Source: Haladaptatus caseinilyticus
GTDB lineage: Archaea; Halobacteriota; Halobacteria; Halobacteriales; Haladaptataceae
DNA: 64,000 bases
Direction of reading: 5' to 3'
NCBI RefSeq assembly: GCF_026248685.1
Contig: NZ_CP111040.1
Span: 248,001 to 312,000, forward strand
The notes beneath the pieces were generated by a model, which saw only the letters and a list, made by a program, of their open reading frames with translations, was not told the DNA's origin and searched no databases. Positions 33,678-42,826 of this stretch are shown one piece after another; positions within the stretch are counted from its first letter, which is position 1, and every line of letters begins with the position of its first letter. A program made the position numbers and the translations under genes.

Positions 33678-35360
33678 ATGACCGTACTACGGATTGCAAT
33701 TGCCCAACAGAACTACACTGTGGGAGATGTGGCGGGAAATACCAAAAAGATAGTGTCGGCTGTCCAGCGTGCACGTGAACAAAATGCTGGCCTTATTGTG
33801 TTTTCAGAACTTGCCCTTGTTGGTTATCCACCACAAGATCTGATCAAACGTGAATCATTTGTTAATGACCAGCGTAATGCTCTCGACCAAATTGCGGAGG
33901 AAGCAACTGATATCACCGCACTTGTAGGGTTCGTGGCAGGCAACCCACACGAATACGGCAAACCAGTTCGGAACTCGGTTGCAGTATGTCGAGATGGCAA
34001 TATCGTTAGTCAAATCGGAAAACGACTGCTTCCAACCTACGACGTGTTCGATGAAGACCGATATTTCGACTCGGTAGATCGTCAACCAGTTATCTCATTC
34101 CCTGGGCCCGGTGCTACTCTTAATTTGGGCGTGAGTATTTGTGAGGATGCATGGAATGAACCCGACATATGGGAGCGACCAGCATATGACGTAGACCCAA
34201 TTGATGATCTAGTAAGGGGCGGGGCCGACTTGCTGATCAACTGTTCTGCGAGCCCCTTCTATGGTGGCAAGGGACAGTTTCGAGACAAACTATTCAGTGC
34301 ACACGCTACCGACCACAAAAAGTGGCTCATTTTCGTGAACCAAGTTGGAGCAAACGACGAACTGATATTTGATGGGCGGTCGTTCATCATCTCTCCAGAC
34401 GGAACCATTGTCTGTCGACTTGCAGCGTTCAAGGAGGATTTCACTGTGTATGACCTGCCACTTACCAAAAATTCATCCAACGAGAGCACCATCTCTGACG
34501 ACCCCAAAAAGGGTCCCAACGAAATTCGGAAGGCACTCGAACTTGGTATTCGCGATTATCTCCACAAATCCGGATTCAAACAGGTACTTGTGGGCCTTTC
34601 GGGTGGTATCGACTCATCAGTAACTGCGTCGCTTGCCGTTGAAGCTCTTGGGGCGGATAACGTCCTTGGGGTCGCGATGGCTACTAGATACACTAGCAAC
34701 GAAAGCAAGGTTGACGCCCGTACTCTCGCTTCAAATCTTGATATCGACTTTATCGATGCACCTATTGAGAATATCTTCGAATCGTTTGAATCTGCACTCA
34801 ACCCTATCTTCGATGCTACCTCGGAAGTCGCGGAGGAGAACATACAGGCGAGAGTTCGCGGGACGACACTTATGGCAATCGCCAACGAACAAAATAGGCT
34901 TCTCCTCGCAACTAGCAACCGGAGCGAACTCGCAGTCGGTTACTGTACCCTCTATGGTGACATGTGCGGCGCACTCGCGCCACTCGCTGATTGCCCGAAA
35001 ACACTCGTATACGAACTCGCGGAAATAATAAATGAACGTGGGACAGTCATTCCACAGCGTGTTATCGACAAACCACCTTCTGCTGAACTTCGTGCCGACC
35101 AAACCGACGAGGACGACCTGCCACCCTACAAAATCCTCGATTCGATTTTGGCGGGGTACATCGATGCTGGCAAAACTGCCGACGAATTAGTCGAATCAGG
35201 GCATAACCGTGAAACAGTTCGGCGAGTGCTTTCGATGCTCCATCGATCAGAGTACAAGCGATTTCAGGCCCCCCCTGTTTTGAAGGTGTCCCCGAAAGCG
35301 TTCGGTATCGGGTGGCGGTATCCATTGGCGGCCGAGAATGAGAACCTTCTCCCGAAGTAA
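33678..35360 (+). CDS. nadE: Glutamine-dependent NAD+ synthetase
   Basis: Converts deamido-NAD to NAD with glutamine as nitrogen source. 560 residues from the ATG at 33678, immediately before LRIAIAQQNYTVGD; upstream starts add a non-conserved basic leader. The N-terminal nitrilase-like glutaminase domain shows the catalytic triad Glu44 (FSELALVGYPP), Lys115 (GKRLLPTYDVFDE) and Cys155 (VSICEDAW). The C-terminal synthetase has the ATP loop SGGIDSS at 308-314 and ends with the conserved KxRxxPPVLKVSPKAFG-type tail. Many haloarchaea have a short ammonia-dependent NadE instead, so this two-domain, bacterial-looking form may have been acquired. It is a single gene divergent from the PH-domain gene. 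Confidence 0.92.
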   Translation: MTVLRIAIAQQNYTVGDVAGNTKKIVSAVQRAREQNAGLIVFSELALVGYPPQDLIKRESFVNDQRNALDQIAEEATDITALVGFVAGNPHEYGKPVRNSVAVCRDGNIVSQIGKRLLPTYDVFDEDRYFDSVDRQPVISFPGPGATLNLGVSICEDAWNEPDIWERPAYDVDPIDDLVRGGADLLINCSASPFYGGKGQFRDKLFSAHATDHKKWLIFVNQVGANDELIFDGRSFIISPDGTIVCRLAAFKEDFTVYDLPLTKNSSNESTISDDPKKGPNEIRKALELGIRDYLHKSGFKQVLVGLSGGIDSSVTASLAVEALGADNVLGVAMATRYTSNESKVDARTLASNLDIDFIDAPIENIFESFESALNPIFDATSEVAEENIQARVRGTTLMAIANEQNRLLLATSNRSELAVGYCTLYGDMCGALAPLADCPKTLVYELAEIINERGTVIPQRVIDKPPSAELRADQTDEDDLPPYKILDSILAGYIDAGKTADELVESGHNRETVRRVLSMLHRSEYKRFQAPPVLKVSPKAFGIGWRYPLAAENENLLPK

Positions 35361-35704
35361 CAACGGAGCGAACCATCATCGGTGATTTTTGGTGTGGTAC
35401 AGTTTCGCCTACCGATGATACTCTACTGTAGGAGATAGCCTGTTAGTATGAATGATGCGTAAGGTGCAGTACAGCAGTTTTCTATCTGGGCCAAAACTAT
35501 CAAGAAAATTGCTATCAAATATCGAAAACAGTGACGAAAACTCCGCCAAACGATTCGAGAGATACTCGAAGCAATGGATCCCTAGCGTTGGTTCGGCGAA
35601 TTACTGAAACTGTGAGACGGTAGCATCGAAGTGTAACTGAGGATTTTTGCAACACTGTTAGCTGAAATAACCCGTCTACTGAAATGACCCATGTAACTCA
35701 CCCT
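35361..35704. other. Intergenic region between nadE and metalloprotease
   Basis: 344 bases between convergent genes. A 51-codon plus frame at 35452-35607 (MMRKVQYSSFLSGPKL at its start; basic N-terminal half) is open but has no recognised family or strong promoter. I keep it only as a candidate. Confidence 0.3.
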
Positions 35705-37147
35705 TTATCGCTTCCACACGCGCTCGATTAACCTTGATATGTATTGTGCTAACGTTAGCCCAAACATCAGTCCAATGAGGCCGAGACCACACGACAATAT
35801 CAACGTAGAAGAAAGGTCCCCAGTCATCGTGGAAAAACGGTCGGAATTAGAAATACCGTAGTTTCGATCCCTATTGGAGGCTTTTCCGTCGTTCGAACTT
35901 CTGACGTCACCGGATTCTGAATACCCGCCGAGACCGCTCGTAATATCTTGCAGTTTTGGTGTTGCGGACGTGGTAACATGCTCATTGAGCCACGAGTTCA
36001 TCGACTGTTCTGCGACATTCGCGACGATAGCTCGGAAGTCGGCGTATGAAATTGGTCCCTTGTGAGCATTCATACGTTCGAAGACGTCGAACAGACTTCG
36101 GTCTCCGTCAGTCGCTTTTCGAATCTTCGCGTCCAACGCCCACAGCGCGTAGGCACCTCGGTAGTACGGCACTTCGTTGCTCGCCCATGTGTTCGACTTG
36201 GATAGCACCGATTCGTCGAACCCGTTCCTAGTAAGCATCTGTGCAACGTCTGATTTCGACGTTCGCCCCTGTTCCATCGTCAAATTGGATGCGAAGTAGG
36301 CGGCACTGGCTTCGCGGAACCACGCCATTCTATCTCCGAGTTTGAACGACTGTCGCGTATGGACGTATTCATGAAGCCAGAGATTTTGCGGGTCGGAGAG
36401 GTGTGCATCCTCATGTACCCAGATTTCGTCGTGAGACGGCGAGGCGTACCCACCGCGCCAACTGGGATCCGGCAGGACGAACGCGAGCACTTTGTCTGGT
36501 GACTCACCCGGCAGACGCTTGCTCGCTGAGGTGAGCGATTTGAATACTTTGCCGGGCGAATCGGAAGGTGATGCCCCGTCGACGACGATCATCCGAAATC
36601 GCTGGCCATCCGCGTGGTGAGTGTGCTCTTTGTACGCACCAATGTAGGTGAACGCTGAGCCAAGCACACCGCGATCAGCGAACTTAATCGTTGCATCGGG
36701 ATAATCGTTCTCAAGCGGATGTCGGTACTTCCACTCATCATCTCCCGACGGCATCCAGGCAACCGTCAGTCGTGGAGTCGGTGCGAGTATCCACCTGTCG
36801 GTGGACGTGAACTCTCGACCGTTCCCTTCGTCTATATCGGTAGTAACTGTAACTGACGGTGATTCGGTTTCGCCATTCCAGCGAAGCGCGTGCTCACTGT
36901 TCTTCGTTTCGCCGGTAACAAAGCCTTCCGAGGACACTATGTTTCCAGTGTAGTTAATCAGCCAGAATGATTTGGTATTCTGAAAATTTTCAAAAATAAG
37001 CCGATATTGAACCGTAGTCGAGTCACCAGCAGTCCGTTCGATCGAAATGGAGACGTTCGGAGGCTCCCCCTTGGATTGCGCCATCGCTGGCGGCGCGAGT
37101 GTGCTTGAGACGAGTAAACACACTACTACAACCGATACTGTCTTCAT
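35705..37147 (-). CDS. Secreted, C-terminally anchored HExxH metalloprotease-like protein
   Basis: 480 residues from the ATG at 37147, which has a GAGG just upstream and begins a standard signal peptide (MKTVSVVVVCLLVSS to AMAQ). An in-frame ATG at 37171 is an alternative. After a beta-rich domain comes a gluzincin core: HEYVH at 259-263 with the third zinc ligand in WFREASAAYF (Glu279), arranged as in M1/M61 aminopeptidase-like proteins. A helical domain, a Ser/Asn-rich linker and one C-terminal membrane helix with a basic end follow. The protein is predicted to face outside. Substrate unknown. Confidence 0.8.
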   Translation of the reverse strand: MKTVSVVVVCLLVSSTLAPPAMAQSKGEPPNVSISIERTAGDSTTVQYRLIFENFQNTKSFWLINYTGNIVSSEGFVTGETKNSEHALRWNGETESPSVTVTTDIDEGNGREFTSTDRWILAPTPRLTVAWMPSGDDEWKYRHPLENDYPDATIKFADRGVLGSAFTYIGAYKEHTHHADGQRFRMIVVDGASPSDSPGKVFKSLTSASKRLPGESPDKVLAFVLPDPSWRGGYASPSHDEIWVHEDAHLSDPQNLWLHEYVHTRQSFKLGDRMAWFREASAAYFASNLTMEQGRTSKSDVAQMLTRNGFDESVLSKSNTWASNEVPYYRGAYALWALDAKIRKATDGDRSLFDVFERMNAHKGPISYADFRAIVANVAEQSMNSWLNEHVTTSATPKLQDITSGLGGYSESGDVRSSNDGKASNRDRNYGISNSDRFSTMTGDLSSTLILSCGLGLIGLMFGLTLAQYISRLIERVWKR

Positions 37148-37195
37148 GGAGCCTCGAATCTCAAGCGTCATCAAAACAGATGGTGATTCGGATCC

Positions 37196-37210
37196 GCTTT
37201 ATTATATGTC
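37196..37210 (-). promoter_or_regulatory. TATA box for the metalloprotease gene
   Basis: Minus-strand GACATATAATAAAGC. It puts transcription start near 37177, compatible with either candidate ATG, and matches the TATAATAAAGC motif of the glycan genes. Confidence 0.5.
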
Positions 37211-37663
37211 ACCTGAATAATGGAGCGGGAATTACAGGACGGCCAGACTGTTTCTCAACGAAACCGTACTATCAACCTGCGACGGGTCCATCGTAGTATC
37301 ACCACATCGAATTGTGTAAATCGTCGTATCCGGACCACTCGCTCGATATTCTTCGTCGGGCTTGACACCCAACCTCGGTTATTAAAGTGAAATGTATCGT
37401 CCTCATGATCCAAAAGGCTCAGATCGGTCAGGTGGTCAGTAACGTCGCCATTTCCATTATCATGTATATCGAGACTGTGGTCTCGAATCAGTGTGATCGG
37501 CGAACAGGCACCTATCTGTAACAGCACGCGGACCGGTAGTACCGCGCGAATTCCCATCGTAGGCTTCGGCAATTGACACAAGTTTGTGAACTTCGATGGT
37601 TTGAGGATTTGAACGCTATTGCGGAGCCGGAAGATAGCCAAATGTAAATCAGTTGCCTCCGAA

Positions 37664-38977
37664 ATGCCGCATATGGATACCTTCGAGAGTCTAAAAGGAT
37701 TTTATGACCGCTACCCAGCAGAGTGGTCGGCGTGGCGCGAACTCGTGGACACCGTTGAGGAGACGGGTAGGGAGTTTGGGTTTCGCGAAATCGATGCACC
37801 GAGCGTGGAACCTACCGACCTATTTAGGGTAAAGTCTGGAGAAGACATCGTCGAGGAGACCTACAGTTTCGAAGACAAGGGTGGGCGTGAAGTGACACTC
37901 ATCCCAGAACAGACACCGACTCGGGCTCGACTGGTCCAACAACGTAAGGACTTGGGAGCCCCCATTAAATGGTTTGACACATCCAAACGCTGGCGTTACG
38001 AGGCGGTACAGAGAGGTCGTGACCGTGAGTTCTTCCAGACCGACTTCGACATTTTTGGCGTCGAATCCGTGGAGGCGGACGGGGAAATCATCGCCTGTGC
38101 TAGTACCATCTTCAAAAAGCTCGGTGTTGCTGATTCAGTTGAGTTTAAACTTAATGACCGTCAGCTGCTCGATGCATTGCTCCGAGGAATCGGCGTCGGC
38201 GAGAGCAAGGACGTAATGCGCGTCATTGACAAGAAGGAGAAAATTAGCCGCGATGAGTTCCTCGCCAAACTTGAAGCCGAGGGGGTTGACCGGGCAACTG
38301 CCGAGGAAATCGACGAACTAACCGCCATCAGTGGCGAGATGGAGAGCGCGCTGGTCGAACTCTCGGACAAAGCCCCCGAAAACGAGGCTGCGAACGAGGC
38401 AATCGACCGAATGCACGGCCTCTACGACGTACTGTCAGCTTATGGCGTCGAATCGATGTGTTCGTTCGACCTCTCTATCGTTCGAGGGATGGATTACTAC
38501 ACCGGTCTCGTATTTGAGGCGTTTGCCACCGAAAGTGACCTCCGTGCCTTGTTTGGCGGTGGTCGCTACGACGAACTCATCGGGCAGTTCGGTGGCCAAG
38601 ACGTTCCAGCAATCGGATTTGCGTTCGGCTACTCGCCGACGATGCAATTGCTGAAGGAACTCGACGAATGGCCGGAGGAAGCGATTTCGACCGACGCCTA
38701 TGTTCTGACGATTTCTGACTCCGTACGCGAAATCGGACTGGAGTATGCGATGGAACTCCGTCGTGGTGGACTGAAAGTCGAAACTGACCTCACCGACCGA
38801 AGTGTTGGGGAGCAGTTCGGCTACGCCGACCGCATCAACGCGGAATACACTATCGTCGTCGGCGAGCGAGACTTGAACGAGGGTGTCGTGACGGTACAGA
38901 ACATGGAATCAGGCGAGGAAGAAAAGGTTCCAAAAGATGAGGTCGTAGAGCACGTCCTTAAAATCCTGCCGCGTTAA
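37664..38977 (+). CDS. hisS: Histidine--tRNA ligase
   Basis: Attaches histidine to tRNA-His. 437 residues from the ATG at 37664; an ATG three codons later (37673) is equally possible. Class II synthetase motifs are present: motif 2 RYEAVQRGRDREFFQTDFDIFG, histidine-binding SIVRGMDYYTG and GGGRYDELIGQFGG, motif 3 AIGFAFGYSP, and a normal C-terminal anticodon-binding domain to LKILPR. The sequence is of the type expected for haloarchaea, and its base composition is higher in GC than its flanks, like the core genes. It stands alone. Confidence 0.93.
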   Translation: MPHMDTFESLKGFYDRYPAEWSAWRELVDTVEETGREFGFREIDAPSVEPTDLFRVKSGEDIVEETYSFEDKGGREVTLIPEQTPTRARLVQQRKDLGAPIKWFDTSKRWRYEAVQRGRDREFFQTDFDIFGVESVEADGEIIACASTIFKKLGVADSVEFKLNDRQLLDALLRGIGVGESKDVMRVIDKKEKISRDEFLAKLEAEGVDRATAEEIDELTAISGEMESALVELSDKAPENEAANEAIDRMHGLYDVLSAYGVESMCSFDLSIVRGMDYYTGLVFEAFATESDLRALFGGGRYDELIGQFGGQDVPAIGFAFGYSPTMQLLKELDEWPEEAISTDAYVLTISDSVREIGLEYAMELRRGGLKVETDLTDRSVGEQFGYADRINAEYTIVVGERDLNEGVVTVQNMESGEEEKVPKDEVVEHVLKILPR

Positions 38978-39137
38978 TAATTAAATTCCTTCTATTGGCT
39001 GAAAACTACGGCCCAAAGGTGAACTCCAGCAAACAACCGGTTCATACAACTAAAATATAGCATACGGAGTCTATTTCTAGTCATGATGTTCAGTGATCAA
39101 CTATTAGCTGACCGCGAAACACTCTGAGAACCGCAAA
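38978..39137. other. Intergenic sequence between hisS and the tenA remnant
   Basis: 160 bases of AT-rich sequence with no recognised element. Confidence 0.3.
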
Positions 39138-39623
39138 AGACACCATCCGTTCGGAATTTCACACGCGATTCTCGTGGACGTGTTAGAATTACATTGGAAG
39201 TTCGCCGAAGAATACGGCATTTCGTGACTGGAGCTCCAAGGAGTGACGAAAGCTCCGACCTGTGTCGCGTACACGTATTTCCTCCTCCGGGCGGCCTACA
39301 AGGGATCGATCGCCGAACTTGCTGCGGTGATATATCCCTTTGGCTTGGGCGATCTCTACATTGTGGACCATATGAAGACAATGCCAAGTCCGTTGACCAT
39401 CAGTACACACTCTTCATTCAAGAGTTACACCAGCGACGGGATTCGTGAATCGACTGCGTGGATGCGCACGCTCGTAAATCAATGCGCCGAATCATTCTCC
39501 GGTGAACGCGACGCTATGCGAAAATGTTTTTTAACAGTACGCGCCTCGAAACGGCGTTTTAGGGAATATTCTACGATAGGGGAAGACATGGAAATGAACT
39601 CGATAACGACCCACGCAAACTAA
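39138..39623 (+). pseudogene. tenA: Broken tenA (thiaminase II / aminopyrimidine aminohydrolase)
   Basis: In one frame, APTCVAYTYFLLRAAYKGS, VIYPFGLGDLYIVDHM, YTSDGIRESTAWMRTLVNQC and SGERDAMRKCF match the C-terminal two thirds of TenA proteins, which salvage thiamine pyrimidine. The usual Cys of the P-C-x-x-G active-site segment is replaced (PFGLGD). An in-frame TGA interrupts at 39225-39227, with WKFAEEYGIS upstream of it. The N-terminal third is largely deleted, with only traces such as HHPFGISH. The remainder from 39243 is open for 126 codons, so a truncated product could be made, but it lacks key regions. Confidence 0.65.
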
Positions 39624-39869
39624 TAAAGGCAAAAAACCACTCAAACTAGTAATACTATCAGAATGAGATATAAAGCCAAAACAGTCCAGGCTATTTAAAC
39701 TGTCTGGTGCGAATCGTCACTCGTTTGTTTTATTCACTTTCACCTAACGGTAACTATGCCTATCGTAGGAATACCGGCCTCTGCAAAGGTCATACGTTGA
39801 AGCTGATTCTTTTCACTTTCACTCTGGATAAGACTAGATGTTTTGAGGAAAATAATCGTAAGCTATCGC
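39624..39869. other. Intergenic sequence before the zinc-finger pair
   Basis: 246 bases, AT-rich; an inverted TTTAAA-type patch near 39695-39710 may be a promoter. Nothing else seen. Confidence 0.3.
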
Positions 39870-40073
39870 ATGAGTGTACATGAAATCGATACGCCGATGG
39901 CGAAATGGCGGTACACCTGTCCTAACGGACATACCAGTTGGGAACCAACCAACAGCCACTTCTGGTGTCATCAGTGTAGTCGACTTCCCGACATTGATGC
40001 AGAATTCTGGAAACTCCGCGATAGAAAAACTGGCGAGGAAGTCCGTCGCGAGAAGGTGGTTCTCGATGGGTAA
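39870..40073 (+). CDS. Small zinc-finger protein
   Basis: 67 residues from the ATG at 39870. It carries CPNGH (about residue 22) and WCHQC (about 38), a CxxxH-type and CxxC pair, and then a charged helix (FWKLRDRKTGEEVRREK). No named family is recognised. It overlaps the next gene by 8 bases (ATGGGTAA), so both are probably one transcriptional and translational unit. It may be a nucleic-acid-binding protein. Confidence 0.55.
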   Translation: MSVHEIDTPMAKWRYTCPNGHTSWEPTNSHFWCHQCSRLPDIDAEFWKLRDRKTGEEVRREKVVLDG

Positions 40074-40329
40074 AGCAGACCGGCTCGACAACGATAGCGA
40101 CCAGATCTATCGAAAGCAAATGGTCTGGAAGCCGAAGTCGAATTCGAGTCGATACGTGAACTGTCGAAATCCAGCGTGTAAAAACAAACACGTTACACCG
40201 AAGTTCGTTCGGACGTTCGGAGCTGATGGGGTTGTCCATGCATGCCCTGAATGTGCACCCTGGGCAGCACTGAAAAGTGGCGCCGCCGCGGACCCGACGT
40301 TCGCGCGTCAAACGAATCGAAGACAGTAA
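40066..40329 (+). CDS. Small zinc-ribbon protein (DUF7563-like)
   Basis: 87 residues from the ATG at 40066; longer upstream frames would overlap the preceding gene heavily. The core CRNPACKNKHVTPKFVRTFG then ACPEC gives two Cys pairs. The VTPKFVRTFG part matches the protein at 30606, marking a shared family. Translation is likely coupled to the 39870 gene by their 8-base overlap. Function unknown. Confidence 0.6.
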   Translation: MGKADRLDNDSDQIYRKQMVWKPKSNSSRYVNCRNPACKNKHVTPKFVRTFGADGVVHACPECAPWAALKSGAAADPTFARQTNRRQ

Positions 40330-40538
40330 CGTCACAGCTGAAGACTGTTATGCAGTCGAATTTTGGCTGCTACCCATCAGTTGAATACTGAATTCATTGA
40401 GAGACTTCTTAAAACCACAGTACCTTTTTAAGGGTTGTCAGTACAAACACTGATTGATTGCCACACATGAGGTTGGATTCACAAAACAATTTTCTATCTT
40501 ATATTTGAACTAGAAAAAGCATCAATCCCAAATGGGGG

Positions 40539-41957
40539 TTATTCTGTTTCTTTATCGAGCTGCATACCTCTTATTTCGAATCTAGCTCCACCCTTGCTTC
40601 CCTCAGTGACTTTGATATCCCAACCATGGGCCTCCACGATTTGCTGTGCAATGGAGAGGCCGAGACCGGTTCCGTTTTCCATCGTGTACCCACTTTCGAA
40701 CACGGAGTCATAGTGTTCTGGCGAAATCCCTGGGCCATCGTCTTCGACGTAAACCCCATCTGAGAGGCGTCCGACCCTGACGGACACATCTTCACCTACG
40801 TGGTCCACAGCATTTCGAAATAGGTTGTCGAATACCTGACTCAATCGGTCCACGTCTGCTGAAATTTCGACATCGACATTCTCTAACATCAGGGTCGCCT
40901 TGGGTGGAGCAATACGCGACCATGCGCTTTCGATGATATCGTAGAACTCTGTTCGCTCTGTATCATTAATTGCCTCCGGTCTTCTTGCAAGATCGAGCAT
41001 CTCGTTTATCATCTGTTCCATACGCTCGAGTGCCTCGTGGACTTCTTCGAAGGCGTCTTCTGACCCCTCCGACTCTGCAACCCGAAGGTATCCCTGTGCT
41101 ATTCCTAGTGGATTCCGAAGCTCGTGTGCGAGCATACTAGCAAATTCGTCTAACCGTTCGTTCTGATGCTGGAGTTCTTGCTTTCTGTGTTTGTGCTCGG
41201 TTACGTCGCGGAAAATTCCGATAATCTCTGGACGTTCAGTGTCAAACTGCATTCTGGCGGTATTGATTTCTGCATATCGCGTCTCACCATCCGGCGCTGT
41301 ATATGTTATAGAGTAAGGCGGGAGTTTGTCGTCTTCGTGTTGATAAATGTCTTCAGTGAGCTGCTCCAGCGACTCGTTCGGGAACGCAGGAATGCTCTCA
41401 ATTGGCTCCCCCAAAATACTTGCTCGATCGAGTCCAGATACTTCACAAAATGCGCTATTCACTGATTGGATTTGCCCGTCTATATCGAGAACGAACACAG
41501 GATCAGGCGCTGTTTGAAAGAGAGTTTTGAATCGCTTTTCACTTTGTTTTTTATCTTGCTCAATTTCAACAGAGAGCCTTCGGCGTTCCAGTAATCCATT
41601 TATACGTGCTTGCAATACTGCTTTCTCAATCGGGGTTGTGATAACTTCATCAACCTCTTCCCACATCTCCGGCGTTTGTGCAGGCGAGGTCGTTGAAGTA
41701 ATGAATAAATATGGTAGAAAACTTGGTGACGTAGTTTCTTTTTGTGTTATTAAATCGTCACGATATTGAGAAAATGATGATTCATCCACAATACAGAGAT
41801 CGAACGAACTTTCGATACTGGATTCTGGTGTGATAACATCATATTCTGGCTTGAGCCAATCAGCGAGTAGCCGACGATTTTTGCGGTGGTTAATGAGCAA
41901 TAGGATTCTTCCTTTTGAAACAGGCGATTGCTTATGTTTTGGATTATATTTGCTCAT
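40539..41957 (-). CDS. PAS-domain sensor histidine kinase with degenerate receiver
   Basis: 472 residues, soluble. The first 120 residues are a receiver-like fold whose phosphate-accepting residue sits in LCIVDESS, not the usual LLDxxMP context. A PAS domain (about 143-255; PDPVFVLDIDGQIQSVN) is followed by the HisKA helix with phosphorylated His278 (MLAHELRNPLG). The HATPase domain has the N box (DNLFRNAVDHV), G1 (DDGPGIS) and G2 (GTGLGLSI). No transmembrane segment is seen, so it senses a cytoplasmic signal. The HalX response regulator 250 bases upstream on the same strand is the obvious partner. Confidence 0.9.
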   Translation of the reverse strand: MSKYNPKHKQSPVSKGRILLLINHRKNRRLLADWLKPEYDVITPESSIESSFDLCIVDESSFSQYRDDLITQKETTSPSFLPYLFITSTTSPAQTPEMWEEVDEVITTPIEKAVLQARINGLLERRRLSVEIEQDKKQSEKRFKTLFQTAPDPVFVLDIDGQIQSVNSAFCEVSGLDRASILGEPIESIPAFPNESLEQLTEDIYQHEDDKLPPYSITYTAPDGETRYAEINTARMQFDTERPEIIGIFRDVTEHKHRKQELQHQNERLDEFASMLAHELRNPLGIAQGYLRVAESEGSEDAFEEVHEALERMEQMINEMLDLARRPEAINDTERTEFYDIIESAWSRIAPPKATLMLENVDVEISADVDRLSQVFDNLFRNAVDHVGEDVSVRVGRLSDGVYVEDDGPGISPEHYDSVFESGYTMENGTGLGLSIAQQIVEAHGWDIKVTEGSKGGARFEIRGMQLDKETE

Positions 41958-42211
41958 TTTCTCACCTCATCGCTTTATGTGGATTAGCAATTGCATGCCC
42001 GGATTTTCAAAGTGCCGTTACCACTTCTGGAAATTCACAGAACAGTGCAAGTTTCATACAAACTGAAATACTATTTTTCGCTATGCAACGAAAGATCAAT
42101 TTCACACATGGTATCTAGCTTGGATATATTCGATATACGGGCTCGTTCCATGGTTGGTATTACTCATACAAATGTCAACAAATTATTATTCACGACGGTA
42201 GGGAAATCATT

Positions 42212-42826
42212 TTACTCTGAGCTATCGAACTGCCCCGATGACTGCCTTAATTTTGAACTAGAGGTATTCTGATCGTGAAACTCTGCACGGAGGTCGTTAT
42301 CATCTAAATTAGCTACTGTGCTGGATAGATCACCTTGGAGCGATTCTAATTCAGACGTAAGGTTGGAATATTCTTCATTTTCTGAAAGCTCTCCTGAACC
42401 TTTCCGTCCTTCCAGGGCCGCCTTTTTTGATGCTAAGGCTAACATTTCTTGTAATTGCGAATCATATGTGGACCGCGTTTCGAGCGATGAAACAACCTCA
42501 CGAAGCTGCTCTGGATCTGAAACTGGTTTGCAAATATAGGCATCAAAACCAAGCTCAAGAATATCGAAATCGGGTTCGATCGCTGTTACCATCGCCACAC
42601 GGCAGTCAAACTCTTTGCTACGTATTTCATCAAGTACCTCTTGACCAGAACAATCAGGCATGCGTCGGTCGAGAAGGACTACGTCTACGGAGTCATCAAT
42701 CTGGTCTAGCGCCTCTGTTCCATTATACGCTTTCTTGATATCGTAGGATTCCTCAAGCCATCGGGCATGTAGATCTGTAATCGCACGCTCATCGTCAACA
42801 ATGAGGACCGAAGTATTGCTAGACAT
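42212..42826 (-). CDS. HalX-domain response regulator
   Basis: 204 residues. Receiver domain: acidic pocket Asp11/Asp12 (VDDERA), phospho-acceptor Asp53 (LLDRRMPD), conserved Lys100 (YICKPVS). The C-terminal part is a HalX-type helical domain (about 115-185; LQEMLALASKKAALEGRKG, LTSELESLQGDL), known only from haloarchaea. No DNA-binding domain is visible, so output goes through protein contacts. It lies upstream of the histidine kinase on the same strand. Confidence 0.9.
   Translation of the reverse strand: MSSNTSVLIVDDERAITDLHARWLEESYDIKKAYNGTEALDQIDDSVDVVLLDRRMPDCSGQEVLDEIRSKEFDCRVAMVTAIEPDFDILELGFDAYICKPVSDPEQLREVVSSLETRSTYDSQLQEMLALASKKAALEGRKGSGELSENEEYSNLTSELESLQGDLSSTVANLDDNDLRAEFHDQNTSSSKLRQSSGQFDSSE

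Noticed and set aside
35452-35607. 51-codon frame between nadE and the metalloprotease
   Set aside because: Open but without promoter, family or coupling to a neighbour; kept only as a note.
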